Positions 34,953 to 43,894 of a stretch of DNA of 50,094 nt are shown piece after piece. The stretch is from an uncultured Bacteroidales bacterium. GTDB taxonomy: Bacteria; Bacteroidota; Bacteroidia; Bacteroidales; UBA932. The translations under genes were made by a program, and so were the position numbers. Numbering within the stretch: the stretch's first letter is position 1; every line of letters starts with the position of its first letter. The DNA lies in the NCBI GenBank assembly GCA_944323785.1, contig CALUTU010000016.1:1-50094 (forward strand). The letters are read 5' to 3'. The notes under the pieces are model-generated. The model ran no database searches, had not been told where the DNA came from, and was given only the letters and a program-made list of their open reading frames with translations.

Positions 34953-37678
34953 TCACTACTGTTGTAGAAGGACTCATTGCGCTGTTTGATGAAGAAATAT
35001 CCGTCAAAACCGTTCTGTGCTGTTGTGAACTTATAGTATTTGCCGTTGATTCCGGATGAATTGCCGGCATGTGTGCTGAAATCATCTCTCAGGTAGCTAA
35101 GCGGTTTTAATGAACTGAGAGCATTGATTACATTCTGGGTGCTGTAGTAAGCGATGTTTGTAGTAAAGTTCTGAATGTAAGGCTTTGCACTGGTAGGAGA
35201 GCCGATGCTGTGGTATGCTGTAGAAACATGCGGGTATGTTATAAGGCTATTCTGCAGCATGGCGGAAGTGTATCCGTTGTTCAGGATAATATTCCATGTG
35301 GGATTGCTCCATCTTGCAATGAGGGTCACGACATACACGTTTCTTCCATTTACAGTTGTAGAGCCGTACGCACCGAGTCCGCATTCATATTCCAGCAGCC
35401 TGTAAACCTCAATCTCTATCCTGTCTGTGGAGAAGCGGTGCAGGTGATCCCATCCTGTGATGAAATATTTTCCGTTAGCAGTTGATGAATAAGGGTTGAT
35501 TGTTCCGTTTTCGGATATTTGTATTTCGCTGCTGAGCTGCCCGTCCTCATCCCTGACTTCCCATGTCATAGAGACATTGGGAGCATGCTCGATGTCAAGG
35601 CTAAGGTAGTTCTTGAAGTTCCAGGAGCTTCCGTCAGAAGTAAGACCGTAGGTATTGACGACTTTGTTGTCCCCTGTCAGGGTAGCCTGTACGGCAGGTA
35701 CCACGCGGACTCTGGCTGTTGCGTAAACCTGAGGATAATCCACCAGTGAGGCCTTGATAATCACATCATTGAAACCGTCTGTCCGTTTGAGGCCTTTCAT
35801 TAGGTTTCCGGATATGGAGACATGTTCATGACCCTGTACAACGGAATACTCTATGGGAAGGTCTGCGGAAACAGGTCTGAGCCCTGATGACAGCTCCCAT
35901 GTCGCGCCTTCGTACATCGTGACATCAACAAACGATATGTAAGGTTCCAGTATATTGATGTTTATGATATCGCTGGCTTCAGTTACGGATGTCGCAGTGA
36001 TTGTGCATTTACCGGTTTTTTGTGGAATAATCCTTCCATCCGGTAGTATGTCAACCATAGAAGGGTCGGAGGCTGTCAGGGTCAGCTCTACGTCCGCCGG
36101 TTCCAGTCTGTTGAAACTTAGTCTTGAAGGGATTCCAAGATAAAAATTGCTGAATACATTATTGATGTCGACATATCCGGCGCTTACACTGAACTCATCC
36201 TGTACCGTAATTCCATTTGCCTGGGCAGTGAGCCGATAAGTGCCTATCTCACCCTGTTGACGGGTAGGGTTGTATGTCATTATCATGTTTGATGCTTCCG
36301 CCGCTCCGTCCGCGTTTCCTGAGAGACATTCTATTGACAGTATCGGTATTGTAAATGGAAATACATTGTAGCGGAGCTGGTACGGGGAATCATAACGGTG
36401 ATATATTGCATCCGGGATATCATCCATAATGAAATACTTACTGTCTGCGAACACACTTATTTCCGAGCTTCCGGAGACTCCGCTTCCATCAGTAGCCGAT
36501 GCTGTTATCGTGCAACGTCCGTCTCCTGTGGACATCACAATACCGTCTTGAGTCACAGTCGCTACCTTTTCATTATCGGAAGACCAGACAACCTCCGGAT
36601 TCTCGGCTGATGCAGGAGTGACGAGTGCGGTTAGTTTTCTAAGTTTACCCTTTTCAACGAAAGTCACTTCTGACGGAATGACGGTGATTTCAGTTACCAG
36701 GTCCTTCATGCCGGATTGATCCACTCTCCATGAGTTATCCTCCAGTCCGGTGCCATTGAACAATGTTCTGCATGTATACATTGTATTGCGGACTATGTCG
36801 AAATTGTCAAGGTTGTCTCCGTCGTGCAGATAATACCTGTAGATAAGATTGTCATTGTAATGTTCCGAATTACGGTATTTTACATAGAATTCAACATAAG
36901 TGCACAGGTCTGAGTGCGATGACGGTGGGATATGATCCTGCTCGCTCTCGTTGCCGGATAGCAGGTCTCCGTGAATATTCTCAGGGACATAGAAATCCAG
37001 TCCGTATGTGAAAAGCCGGTCCAGTTCATCATCCTCCGCTGTCAGCCCTATGTCCATTATGTCGTAGTCAGAAGACGCTCCGGCTGGAGTGAAATAGCCG
37101 ACGCTCTTGTTCATGTTCCGTATTGTGACCCGTGTTATGTCAAATGTCGTGACATCATCATCCAGTCCGCTTGTGTCCACGATGATTCTGAACTTGGAGA
37201 GGAGTCTCGTAAGATAAAGAGTGAGGGATGTATTGTTGTCGACATTCTTTAAAGGCAGTATCCCGGACATCGGAATGCATCCGTCGGGGCCGGAGATGTC
37301 CCCGGGGTTTTCTATGCGCCATCTCAGGCCCAGGAGCCCGTTGACGGAGAGTATCTCCTCCGAGTCGCTCAGATCGCCCGTGTTAGCAATGGCGTATAAC
37401 ATACTGTCGTCATTCCTGTCTATCTCCACTATGACTTCGCTTCCAGGACTTTCTATGAACATATGTTCGGTAAGTGAGCCTTTGCTGTCGTATACGAGGA
37501 GATTCAAATCAGCCAGCAGCGCCTCGCTTACCTGCGGGAGCGTCTTCGTCGATGCGGTCTCCTGAACCAGCAGTCTGATTTTAACCGTCTGTCCTGACGG
37601 TCTCTGTTCCGGACTGTCTCCCTTGCTGCAAGAGAGCAAAAGGCATAATGCGGTTATGATAAATACACTGTGCTTCAT
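34943..37678 (-). CDS. Large fimbrial accessory/tip lipoprotein with Ig-like repeats (DUF4906-like)
   Basis: 911 residues. Lipoprotein signal at residues 1-17 (LCLLLSC). An N-terminal fimbrillin-like region (about 30-330) is followed by bacterial Ig-like (Big_2) domains (about 335-430, with PEVVWSSDNEKVATVTQDGIV, and again near 545-600, LTASDPSMVDILPDGRI). The C-terminal region (about 690-911) is of DUF4906-like character. Last gene of a three-gene minus-strand fimbrial operon, 1 base after the anchor gene. By analogy with Porphyromonas FimC-E/Mfa3-5 it may cap or decorate the fibre. The ATG at 37678 is chosen for the lipobox; 37753 would bury it. Confidence 0.7.
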   Translation of the reverse strand: MKHSVFIITALCLLLSCSKGDSPEQRPSGQTVKIRLLVQETASTKTLPQVSEALLADLNLLVYDSKGSLTEHMFIESPGSEVIVEIDRNDDSMLYAIANTGDLSDSEEILSVNGLLGLRWRIENPGDISGPDGCIPMSGILPLKNVDNNTSLTLYLTRLLSKFRIIVDTSGLDDDVTTFDITRVTIRNMNKSVGYFTPAGASSDYDIMDIGLTAEDDELDRLFTYGLDFYVPENIHGDLLSGNESEQDHIPPSSHSDLCTYVEFYVKYRNSEHYNDNLIYRYYLHDGDNLDNFDIVRNTMYTCRTLFNGTGLEDNSWRVDQSGMKDLVTEITVIPSEVTFVEKGKLRKLTALVTPASAENPEVVWSSDNEKVATVTQDGIVMSTGDGRCTITASATDGSGVSGSSEISVFADSKYFIMDDIPDAIYHRYDSPYQLRYNVFPFTIPILSIECLSGNADGAAEASNMIMTYNPTRQQGEIGTYRLTAQANGITVQDEFSVSAGYVDINNVFSNFYLGIPSRLSFNRLEPADVELTLTASDPSMVDILPDGRIIPQKTGKCTITATSVTEASDIININILEPYISFVDVTMYEGATWELSSGLRPVSADLPIEYSVVQGHEHVSISGNLMKGLKRTDGFNDVIIKASLVDYPQVYATARVRVVPAVQATLTGDNKVVNTYGLTSDGSSWNFKNYLSLDIEHAPNVSMTWEVRDEDGQLSSEIQISENGTINPYSSTANGKYFITGWDHLHRFSTDRIEIEVYRLLEYECGLGAYGSTTVNGRNVYVVTLIARWSNPTWNIILNNGYTSAMLQNSLITYPHVSTAYHSIGSPTSAKPYIQNFTTNIAYYSTQNVINALSSLKPLSYLRDDFSTHAGNSSGINGKYYKFTTAQNGFDGYFFIKQRNESFYNSSDYR

Positions 37679-37679
37679 G

Positions 37680-38474
37680 TTAAAAGAATATTTCTGTATG
37701 TCCGGTGTGATTCCAGCCTTCCGGACTGACCGTAAGGCAGGAAAGCGCGACATCCACTGTTATGTATAGGTCTTGAAGAATCTCGTCGTCCATGTCTATT
37801 CCGGCATCTGTGAGCAGCGGTAATAGACAGATAGAGGTGATTTCCTTTCCCGAGCCTGTGTATACGCTCAGAGTGAGATCGTCGTCTTTTTGTCTGGTTA
37901 CTCTTGTTAGAAACTCAAAATAGGCCTCCTTGTCAGAAGGAGTGTGGATTGCGTCCGGCAAATGTCTGAATATCCCTTCCATAATATGTCCTTGAAGGTC
38001 ATAACCGGTAGAGGATGAGACTACTTCAATGTGCAGGCTGTCGGAAGAACTGCCCAGTACCCTGACATGAAGGCCTATGTTGTTTTTAAGAACAGTCACT
38101 TTCTCAGAAGACAGATCGCCACGGTATACGGATTTGATGAAACAGGTGTACAGATTGTCCGCATCCTCTCCTTCAGCCACACGGTATCCGTTGCCGTATA
38201 TCATTCTGTCGATATTGCCAAATGCGGCGATGCCGGTCTCTCCGCGCCTGACGCTCACCTCGTAGGGGACCATAAACTCATTCCTGTCAATGGTGTCTCT
38301 GATGATTCTCTTATCCGCCGTCGTGATGACAAGGTGAATGTCCGAGATATCCTCCGGTGTCCTGGAGAAGTCCAGAGTCAGGAATGAGGGGCAGTCGCTA
38401 CGGTCTTCGAAGATACATCCATGGCTTAATGCCACAGCCATGACGACTGCCGCTATCGCTTTGATCTGTCTCAT
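37680..38474 (-). CDS. FimB/Mfa2-family fimbrial anchor lipoprotein
   Basis: 264 residues. The signal ends SHGC (Cys20), followed by the family hallmark CIFEDRSDCPS with Cys20 and Cys28. Two beta-sandwich domains follow, typical of Mfa2/FimB, which anchor the fimbria in the outer membrane and limit its length. It lies between the major subunit (15 bases upstream) and the large accessory protein (1 base downstream). Confidence 0.85.
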   Translation of the reverse strand: MRQIKAIAAVVMAVALSHGCIFEDRSDCPSFLTLDFSRTPEDISDIHLVITTADKRIIRDTIDRNEFMVPYEVSVRRGETGIAAFGNIDRMIYGNGYRVAEGEDADNLYTCFIKSVYRGDLSSEKVTVLKNNIGLHVRVLGSSSDSLHIEVVSSSTGYDLQGHIMEGIFRHLPDAIHTPSDKEAYFEFLTRVTRQKDDDLTLSVYTGSGKEITSICLLPLLTDAGIDMDDEILQDLYITVDVALSCLTVSPEGWNHTGHTEIFF

Positions 38475-38489
38475 GATTCAATGGTTTTA

Positions 38490-39545
38490 TCAGAATATTT
38501 TCTCAAATTCCGGAATCAGTGTCCAGTCTTCTACGACGATGTTGAGGTCCAGAACTCCCGGCTCAAGCGGTATGTCGGGTTCCAGTGATCCGGGCCTGGT
38601 TACTGTGATGCTGTAGGTGTATACGGTGTTTCTGCGTATACCGTAGTGTCCGTTCTCCTCCGGCTGTCCGTAACCTTCCTGATTGACTGGTACCGGGTAG
38701 TAGTAGGTGGTTCCGTTCAGGTCGGCCTGAAGTATGAGCTTTGTACTGGAGGTAATGTCAGAGGTCTCATTGGCATAGCAATAAAGATAATGAGGTACAG
38801 TGTATCCTGCGCCATCTATATCTACCGTAATCTCATCCATAAGAATTCCCGGCTGCGCAGTACTTTCAACATCGTCCTCACTCAACCGTGTCTCGTTGAG
38901 AACAATCGGGTAAGTGGATTCATTTCCGTTGTATAACAGCTTGTCAGCGTGTACGTTCGTAAGATAAATCTTACAATTGGAGAGTATTGCTCCCTCATAC
39001 GGTGTCCCGTCGAAGTCAGTGGTAATGGAATTGACTGCCACCCTGGAGATAAAGCGTGAGACAGTTATTGTCTCTGAGGTCTGGGCCTTCATGGTCACGT
39101 CCTTTTCCCCGTACATGGTCAGATTGCCGAAAGTCTCGTCCTGCAGACTTGTTGTCAAAGCCTGTAACTGACTGATGTCAGTGATGCTGCTCATATCCTG
39201 TCCGGTATAGTTCACGATGACGCAGATTTTTTTAGCCCCAGTGGTTGTATGGACTTCCATCACGTCCGATCCGTCCTCAAATCTCCTGTAGGCATCAAGT
39301 TGTCCGTAATTTGACGATGTTCCTCCGTTGAAGATAAATACGTCAATGGTGTTAACAGCGTTGTCCTCGGCTGTTACGGGTGTCTCGGTGCTTTTGACAT
39401 CTGAGGAGCTGAGCGTAAGAGAAAGTGTGGCCGGCCGGCCTTCTTCGGGACATTCGCTGCAGTTCTGTAATTCGCAGGCAGTCAGCCCTGCGGTGAGTGC
39501 GGTCAGGAGTAATGCCCTGACAGTGTAATTAAAAGTGTTTCTCAT
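38490..39545 (-). CDS. Major fimbrial subunit, FimA/Mfa1-like (fimbrillin)
   Basis: 351 residues. Lipoprotein signal with LTAC (Cys24). Fimbrillin features: SVDVFIFNGG-like strand (NTIDVFIFNGGTSSNYGQL), KKICVIVNYTG, SRFISRVAVNSITT, and the C-terminal NTVYTYSITVTRPGSLEPD and VEDWTLIPEFEKIF strand that could serve as the donor strand. In Porphyromonas the N-terminal strand is removed by an Arg protease to allow strand exchange; Arg37 (EEGRPAT) is the obvious candidate here. First gene of the operon. Confidence 0.85.
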   Translation of the reverse strand: MRNTFNYTVRALLLTALTAGLTACELQNCSECPEEGRPATLSLTLSSSDVKSTETPVTAEDNAVNTIDVFIFNGGTSSNYGQLDAYRRFEDGSDVMEVHTTTGAKKICVIVNYTGQDMSSITDISQLQALTTSLQDETFGNLTMYGEKDVTMKAQTSETITVSRFISRVAVNSITTDFDGTPYEGAILSNCKIYLTNVHADKLLYNGNESTYPIVLNETRLSEDDVESTAQPGILMDEITVDIDGAGYTVPHYLYCYANETSDITSSTKLILQADLNGTTYYYPVPVNQEGYGQPEENGHYGIRRNTVYTYSITVTRPGSLEPDIPLEPGVLDLNIVVEDWTLIPEFEKIF

Positions 39546-39605
39546 CTTTTTGTTGTTTATAAAGTTGATAAAAGGTCACTTTATGCCAGGGACGGCTTTC
39601 GGTTG

Positions 39606-39633
39606 CAAAAGTAAGAGCATGTAGCGGAACAAA
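39606..39633 (-). promoter_or_regulatory. Promoter of the fimbrial operon (minus strand)
   Basis: TACTTTTG (39613-39606) with TTTG (39633-39630) upstream, spacing 16 bases, shorter than the usual 19. The -7 lies 60 bases before the ATG at 39545. Confidence 0.45.
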
Positions 39634-39816
39634 AAAACCACTTCCGTACAAACCATTGAGATTGAGAAGTTTCTAAAAAAATAAGATTTTCTAAAATCAT
39701 CTATAGTACTGCCGCACAGAGACTGGCGGAAATTCTCAATGTGCAGGAGAAGGAAAGAAAAATAAGTTTTTAAAAAGAATATCCTGAGATAAAAATGCGT
39801 ATCTTAGACAGATATT

Positions 39817-41286
39817 ATGAACATTCTTTTATCTGTAATATTGAGCATTATGGTCCAGATACATCAACCGGCGGTGGCCGGACAGTTCTATCCAACTGAC
39901 GCAGAGACATTGACAACTATAGTGGGAGGATTCCTGGACAGCGCGTCCACCCGTGCTGACAGGCCAGTGCAGGCGGTGATCGTGCCTCATGCCGGCTATG
40001 TGTTTTCAGGAGCGGTTGCGGCCGAGGCTTATGCAGGTATTTCTCCCGCAGCTGTATATGAAAGGATTTTTATTATAGGTCCGGGTCATAGAGAGGTTTT
40101 CCTCGGTGCGGCAGTGGACGGAAGCAGCGAAGTATATTCCATGCCTCTCGGAGATGTCAGTGTCGATACCCGGACTTGTCTGGAACTGGCAGCGGCGGAC
40201 AGCGTGTTTCACAACCGCCGCAAACCTTTTGATAAAGAGCATTGTCTCGAAGTGCAGATACCTTTCCTGCAGGCAAGACTGAAACGGATGCCTCCGATAG
40301 TCCCGGTCATTATAGGCAGTGTGGACGGAAACGGCCTCGGGCGCATAGTTCGTGTGCTCAAGCCATATTTTACGCAAGAGAATCTTTTTGTAATCAGCAG
40401 TGATTTCTCGCATTATCCGTCTTATGACGATGCATGCAAAGTGGACAGGGCGACCGGTGACGCCATTCTCTCCGGTTCGGTGGAAGAGTTCCTTAATACC
40501 TTGCTGGACAATGCAAGGCAGCGGATACCGGGTCTTGCTACCAGTGCCTGTGGTCAGCTGCCCATAGCGGCCCTGCTGATGATGATGGAGGGACGGGATG
40601 ATCTGGAAATCAGACATCTGGATTACCGCAACTCCGGTGATGCGGCGGTCTACGGGGACAAGAGCGAGGTCGTGGGGTATCACGCGTTTTCAGTGATGTA
40701 TAAGGAAGGTGTGGAAAAGAATACCGGAGCCTCGGGGGGATTCTCCCTGACTGCCGAGGAACGGGAGGTGCTGCTGGAGACGGCCCGGCGGAGTATTGAG
40801 ACGGCTTTTGACGGCAAGTACTGGCTGCCGTCCGACACTCAGCTGACGCAGACGCTCAAGGCGGAGTGCGGGGCGTTCGTTACCCTGCATCTGCATGGGC
40901 GGCTTCGCGGATGTATAGGCAATATAGTGGGTGTCAGACCGCTGTATAAGACTGTCGCGGAGATGGCCAGGGCAGCGGCATTTGAGGATGACAGGTTCAG
41001 GCCGCTGACCAGGGAGGAACTGGAACAGGTGCATATCGAGATATCGGTACTGTCTCCGTTGAGGCAGATATCCTCGCCGGATGAGATAGTGCTCGGGCGG
41101 GACGGGGTGCTGATGGTCAAGGACGGCCGCAGCGGGACCTTCCTGCCGCAGGTAGCGGACGAGACCGGCTGGACCAAGGAGGAGTTCTTAGGGCACTGTG
41201 CCCGGGACAAGGCCGGAATCGGCTGGAACGGGTGGAAGGATGCGGACCTGTACGTTTATCAGGCGGAGGTGTTCGATGAGCGGTGA
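39817..41286 (+). CDS. AmmeMemoRadiSam system fused B-A protein (MEMO domain + AMMECR1 domain)
   Basis: 489 residues. N-terminal MEMO domain (about 12-295): QPAVAGQFYP, VPHAGYVFSG (His58), GPGHREVFLG (His91) and ATSACGQLPI (Cys245); these three residues match the metal-binding His-His-Cys set of human MEMO1. The C-terminal AMMECR1 domain (about 308-489) has the LRGCIG motif at 363-368. In many genomes the two are separate genes. The radical SAM partner overlaps the 3' end by 11 bases. The start is uncertain: the family usually begins at MVQIHQPAV (ATG at 39850), while 39817 adds a short hydrophobic leader. Biochemical role not established. Confidence 0.88.
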   Translation: MNILLSVILSIMVQIHQPAVAGQFYPTDAETLTTIVGGFLDSASTRADRPVQAVIVPHAGYVFSGAVAAEAYAGISPAAVYERIFIIGPGHREVFLGAAVDGSSEVYSMPLGDVSVDTRTCLELAAADSVFHNRRKPFDKEHCLEVQIPFLQARLKRMPPIVPVIIGSVDGNGLGRIVRVLKPYFTQENLFVISSDFSHYPSYDDACKVDRATGDAILSGSVEEFLNTLLDNARQRIPGLATSACGQLPIAALLMMMEGRDDLEIRHLDYRNSGDAAVYGDKSEVVGYHAFSVMYKEGVEKNTGASGGFSLTAEEREVLLETARRSIETAFDGKYWLPSDTQLTQTLKAECGAFVTLHLHGRLRGCIGNIVGVRPLYKTVAEMARAAAFEDDRFRPLTREELEQVHIEISVLSPLRQISSPDEIVLGRDGVLMVKDGRSGTFLPQVADETGWTKEEFLGHCARDKAGIGWNGWKDADLYVYQAEVFDER

Positions 41287-42163
41287 CTGCTTAGGTGGGG
41301 TGGAGGCCCGGTACTGTGAAGCCGGGGCTGACGGGAGCGTGACATGTACGCTCTGCCCGCACCGCTGTCGTCTGACCGAGGGACACCGTGGACTCTGCCG
41401 CAGCCGGGAGGCCCGGAACGGGAAACTCGTGTCGCTGGCCTACGGACGGGTCTGTGCCCTGCATGTGGATCCCGTCGAGAAGAAGCCGCTGCTGCATTTT
41501 CATCCGGGGGAGATGTGCCTGTCGCTCGCTGCCGCAGGCTGCAACCTTTCCTGCCGCAACTGCCAGAACTGGAGCATTTCCCAGGTGCGCCCCGAGGAGG
41601 TAGAGAGCAGTTTCATTGTTCCCGGGATGCTGCCGGAACTGGCCCGGAGGACCTCCTGCCGGATAGTCGCTTATACCTATACCGAGCCGCTGACCTGGAT
41701 GGAGTACACCGTGGACTGTGCCCGGACGTGCCGGGAGGCGGGGCTGCTGAATATCCTGGTTTCGGCCGGATATGTCAATGAGGGGCCGCTGGATGACCTG
41801 CTGCCGTATCTCGACGCGGCGAATATCGATCTGAAGTCATTTTCCGAGGATATCTACCGGAAGGTGAGCCGGGCCTCGCTGGCTCCGGTGCTGAGAACCC
41901 TGGAGAAGATGCGGGATGCGGGGGTGTGGCTCGAGATTACCAATCTGCTGATTCCGGGGATCAACGATGAGCCGGGGATGCTGCGGGAGATGTGCCGCTG
42001 GCTGGTGGACAACGGATTTGCCGGGGCGCCGCTGCATTTTTCGAGGTTCTTTCCGCAGTACAGGATGCGGGAGGTGCCGCCTACGCCGATAGGGACTCTG
42101 CGGATGGCGGAGGAGATTGCGCGGGAGTGCGGGATCCGTTATGTGCATCTGGGCAATGTCTGA
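41276..42163 (+). CDS. AmmeMemoRadiSam system radical SAM enzyme
   Basis: 295 residues. An N-terminal cysteine cluster (CTLCPHRC and GLC, Cys24/27/31/41) precedes the radical SAM motif CNLSCRNC (Cys89/93/96). The rest is a PflA-like barrel with YTYTEPLTWMEY and LINLKSF-like NIDLKSFSEDIYRK. It is related to pyruvate-formate-lyase activases; the substrate protein is unknown and could be the fused partner. The start overlaps the upstream gene by 11 bases (translational coupling). The 3' end overlaps the convergent MFS gene by 25 bases. Confidence 0.92.
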   Translation: MSGDCLGGVEARYCEAGADGSVTCTLCPHRCRLTEGHRGLCRSREARNGKLVSLAYGRVCALHVDPVEKKPLLHFHPGEMCLSLAAAGCNLSCRNCQNWSISQVRPEEVESSFIVPGMLPELARRTSCRIVAYTYTEPLTWMEYTVDCARTCREAGLLNILVSAGYVNEGPLDDLLPYLDAANIDLKSFSEDIYRKVSRASLAPVLRTLEKMRDAGVWLEITNLLIPGINDEPGMLREMCRWLVDNGFAGAPLHFSRFFPQYRMREVPPTPIGTLRMAEEIARECGIRYVHLGNV

Positions 42164-43314
42164 TTTTTGCAGAATACCGTACAGAGGGCTGTTGCGGAGA
42201 ATATGACTCCGGTGATGCAGACGCCGGTCCAGCCTGCGAGCCGCCAGCCGATGCCCGAGAGCAGGGTCGCGAGGCTGCCGCCGAGGAAGAGGGAGGTCAT
42301 GAAGATGGTGTTGGCCCGGTTCGAGGCGTCGGGAACGGCCTGCAGGCAGCCGCTCTGGTTGCTCAGCTGCATGAACTGGGCGCCGAGCTCGAGGAGGATG
42401 ATGGCGGCGATGATGCCGGTGTATGTGTGGCCGAGGGTGGCTGCTGCTGTCCAGGCCGCGAGCTGGAGGATGGCTCCGATGGCGGTCATCCGTCTGATTC
42501 CGAGGCGCGGGACATATCTGCCAATACCGCTGGCCGCTATGGCGCCGACCACTCCGCAGAGTCCGAGCAGGCCTACGGTGCGGCTGCCGGCATGGAACGG
42601 CTCTCCGGCCAGGTGAAAGGCCATGCAGGACCAGATGCTCATCATGCTGCCGAAGGTGCAGGCGCCGCGGAAGGCGTACAGACGCATGCGGGGATGGGTC
42701 GCGAATATTTTCCAGACACTTTTGATCAGGCTTCCGTATGTGCCGCTGAAAGTACCCGGCATACGTGGCAGCATCCTCAGGGTGAGGACCAGGCAGAGCA
42801 GCATCAGGACGGCTGCCACTATGAACATCGTGCGCCATCCGACCCATTGGCCTACATAGCCGCTGATGACCCGGGCGCCGAGGATGCCGGTGAGCAGGCC
42901 CGAGAGGACGTAGCCCATGTTGCGGGACTTGTGTTCCGGCTCCGAGAACTGGCCGGCTATCGGGATGAATATCTGGGGGATGACCGAGCATACTCCGAGA
43001 CCGAGCGAGACCGCCAGTACGGTCCAGATGCTGTGCGAGGCGGCTATGCTCATGATGGTCAGCACTATCCTGCGCCTGGACCACATGTCGGCCATGGGGA
43101 CGATGAGCAGGAGCCCGAGGGCGTAACCGGCCTGGGTGACCACTGTGATGAGGTTGGCGAGGGTGCCGCTGCAGGCCAGGTCGGTGCGGATGTCCTCGAG
43201 CAGCGGCTGGTTGTAGTAGAGATTGGCCACGGTCAGGCCCGCCACTGCCGACATCATCAGCAGGGTGGGGGCGGGGATGCCCTGGTCGGGTCTGAGGGTT
43301 GAGAGTCTGACCAT
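42139..43314 (-). CDS. MFS transporter
   Basis: 391 residues with about 12 membrane helices. The N-terminal LTVANLYYNQPLLEDIR is common in YgaY/NepI-like drug or metabolite exporters, and the loop-2/3 signature ADMWSRRRIVL is present. Substrate unknown. The GC content is very high, giving long antisense open frames that I do not consider genes. Confidence 0.9.
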   Translation of the reverse strand: MVRLSTLRPDQGIPAPTLLMMSAVAGLTVANLYYNQPLLEDIRTDLACSGTLANLITVVTQAGYALGLLLIVPMADMWSRRRIVLTIMSIAASHSIWTVLAVSLGLGVCSVIPQIFIPIAGQFSEPEHKSRNMGYVLSGLLTGILGARVISGYVGQWVGWRTMFIVAAVLMLLCLVLTLRMLPRMPGTFSGTYGSLIKSVWKIFATHPRMRLYAFRGACTFGSMMSIWSCMAFHLAGEPFHAGSRTVGLLGLCGVVGAIAASGIGRYVPRLGIRRMTAIGAILQLAAWTAAATLGHTYTGIIAAIILLELGAQFMQLSNQSGCLQAVPDASNRANTIFMTSLFLGGSLATLLSGIGWRLAGWTGVCITGVIFSATALCTVFCKNQTLPRCT

Positions 43315-43339
43315 CCGGAGTACTGTTTGGTTCGTCCTT

Positions 43340-43347
43340 CAAATTTA
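43340..43347 (-). promoter_or_regulatory. -7 element (TAAATTTG) for the MFS gene
   Basis: TAnnTTTG on the minus strand, 25 bases before the ATG at 43314. Confidence 0.35.
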
Positions 43348-43372
43348 CGAAAATTTACTAAATTCGCGCTGT

Positions 43373-43894
43373 ATGGATACGATGTCCCCTCAGCAGCGGC
43401 ATAAGAACATGGCGGCCATCCGTTCGGCTGACACCAAGCCCGAGATGACCGTCCGGCGCTGGCTGCACTCCCGCGGCTTCCGCTACCGGCTCAACCATCC
43501 GCGCCTGCCCGGCCACCCCGACATCGTCCTGCGCAAGTACCGCACCTGCATCTTCGTCAACGGCTGCTTCTGGCACGGCCACGAAGGCTGCCGCTACTTC
43601 CGCCTCCCCAAGACCAACATCGACTTCTGGCGCACGAAGATAGAGCGCAACCGCGAGCGCGACCGCCGTGACTACCAGGCCCTCGCCCGCCTCGGCTGGC
43701 ACACCATAGTCATCTGGGAGTGCAGCCTCAGGTCCGCGGCTCTCCGCCGGCGCACCCTCGAGTCGCTCGAGCAGACCCTCTATCACATCTATCTGGCGGA
43801 CCGGGAGGTCGGGAACGGGCCTTCGCGGGCTTTGGAGTATCCGGTCCGCGGGGAGGAGGACGGAGGCGATGGGAGGATGGTGGCGGAGCCGTAA
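43373..43894 (+). CDS. vsr: Very short patch repair endonuclease (Vsr)
   Basis: 173 residues. Vsr signatures: MSPQQRHKNMAAIRSADTKPE, HPDIVLRKYRTCIFVNGCFWHGHEGC (Asp50 as the catalytic Asp, His68/His70 and Cys65/Cys73 in the zinc/active-site area), and KTNIDFWRTKIERNRERD. It nicks T:G mismatches arising from 5-methylcytosine deamination. No cytosine methyltransferase is in the window, so its partner may lie elsewhere or be lost. The C-terminal 25 residues (Gly/Glu-rich) go beyond the domain. A second possible start is the ATG at 43382. Confidence 0.93.
   Translation: MDTMSPQQRHKNMAAIRSADTKPEMTVRRWLHSRGFRYRLNHPRLPGHPDIVLRKYRTCIFVNGCFWHGHEGCRYFRLPKTNIDFWRTKIERNRERDRRDYQALARLGWHTIVIWECSLRSAALRRRTLESLEQTLYHIYLADREVGNGPSRALEYPVRGEEDGGDGRMVAEP

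Noticed and set aside
41992-43302. Long plus-strand open frame (436 codons) opposite the MFS gene, and a second antisense frame over the same region
   Set aside because: GC-rich coding sequence leaves few stops on the other strand; the frames have low-complexity Gly/Ala/Glu or Arg/Pro/His content and no family features, whereas the MFS frame has 12 clean membrane helices.
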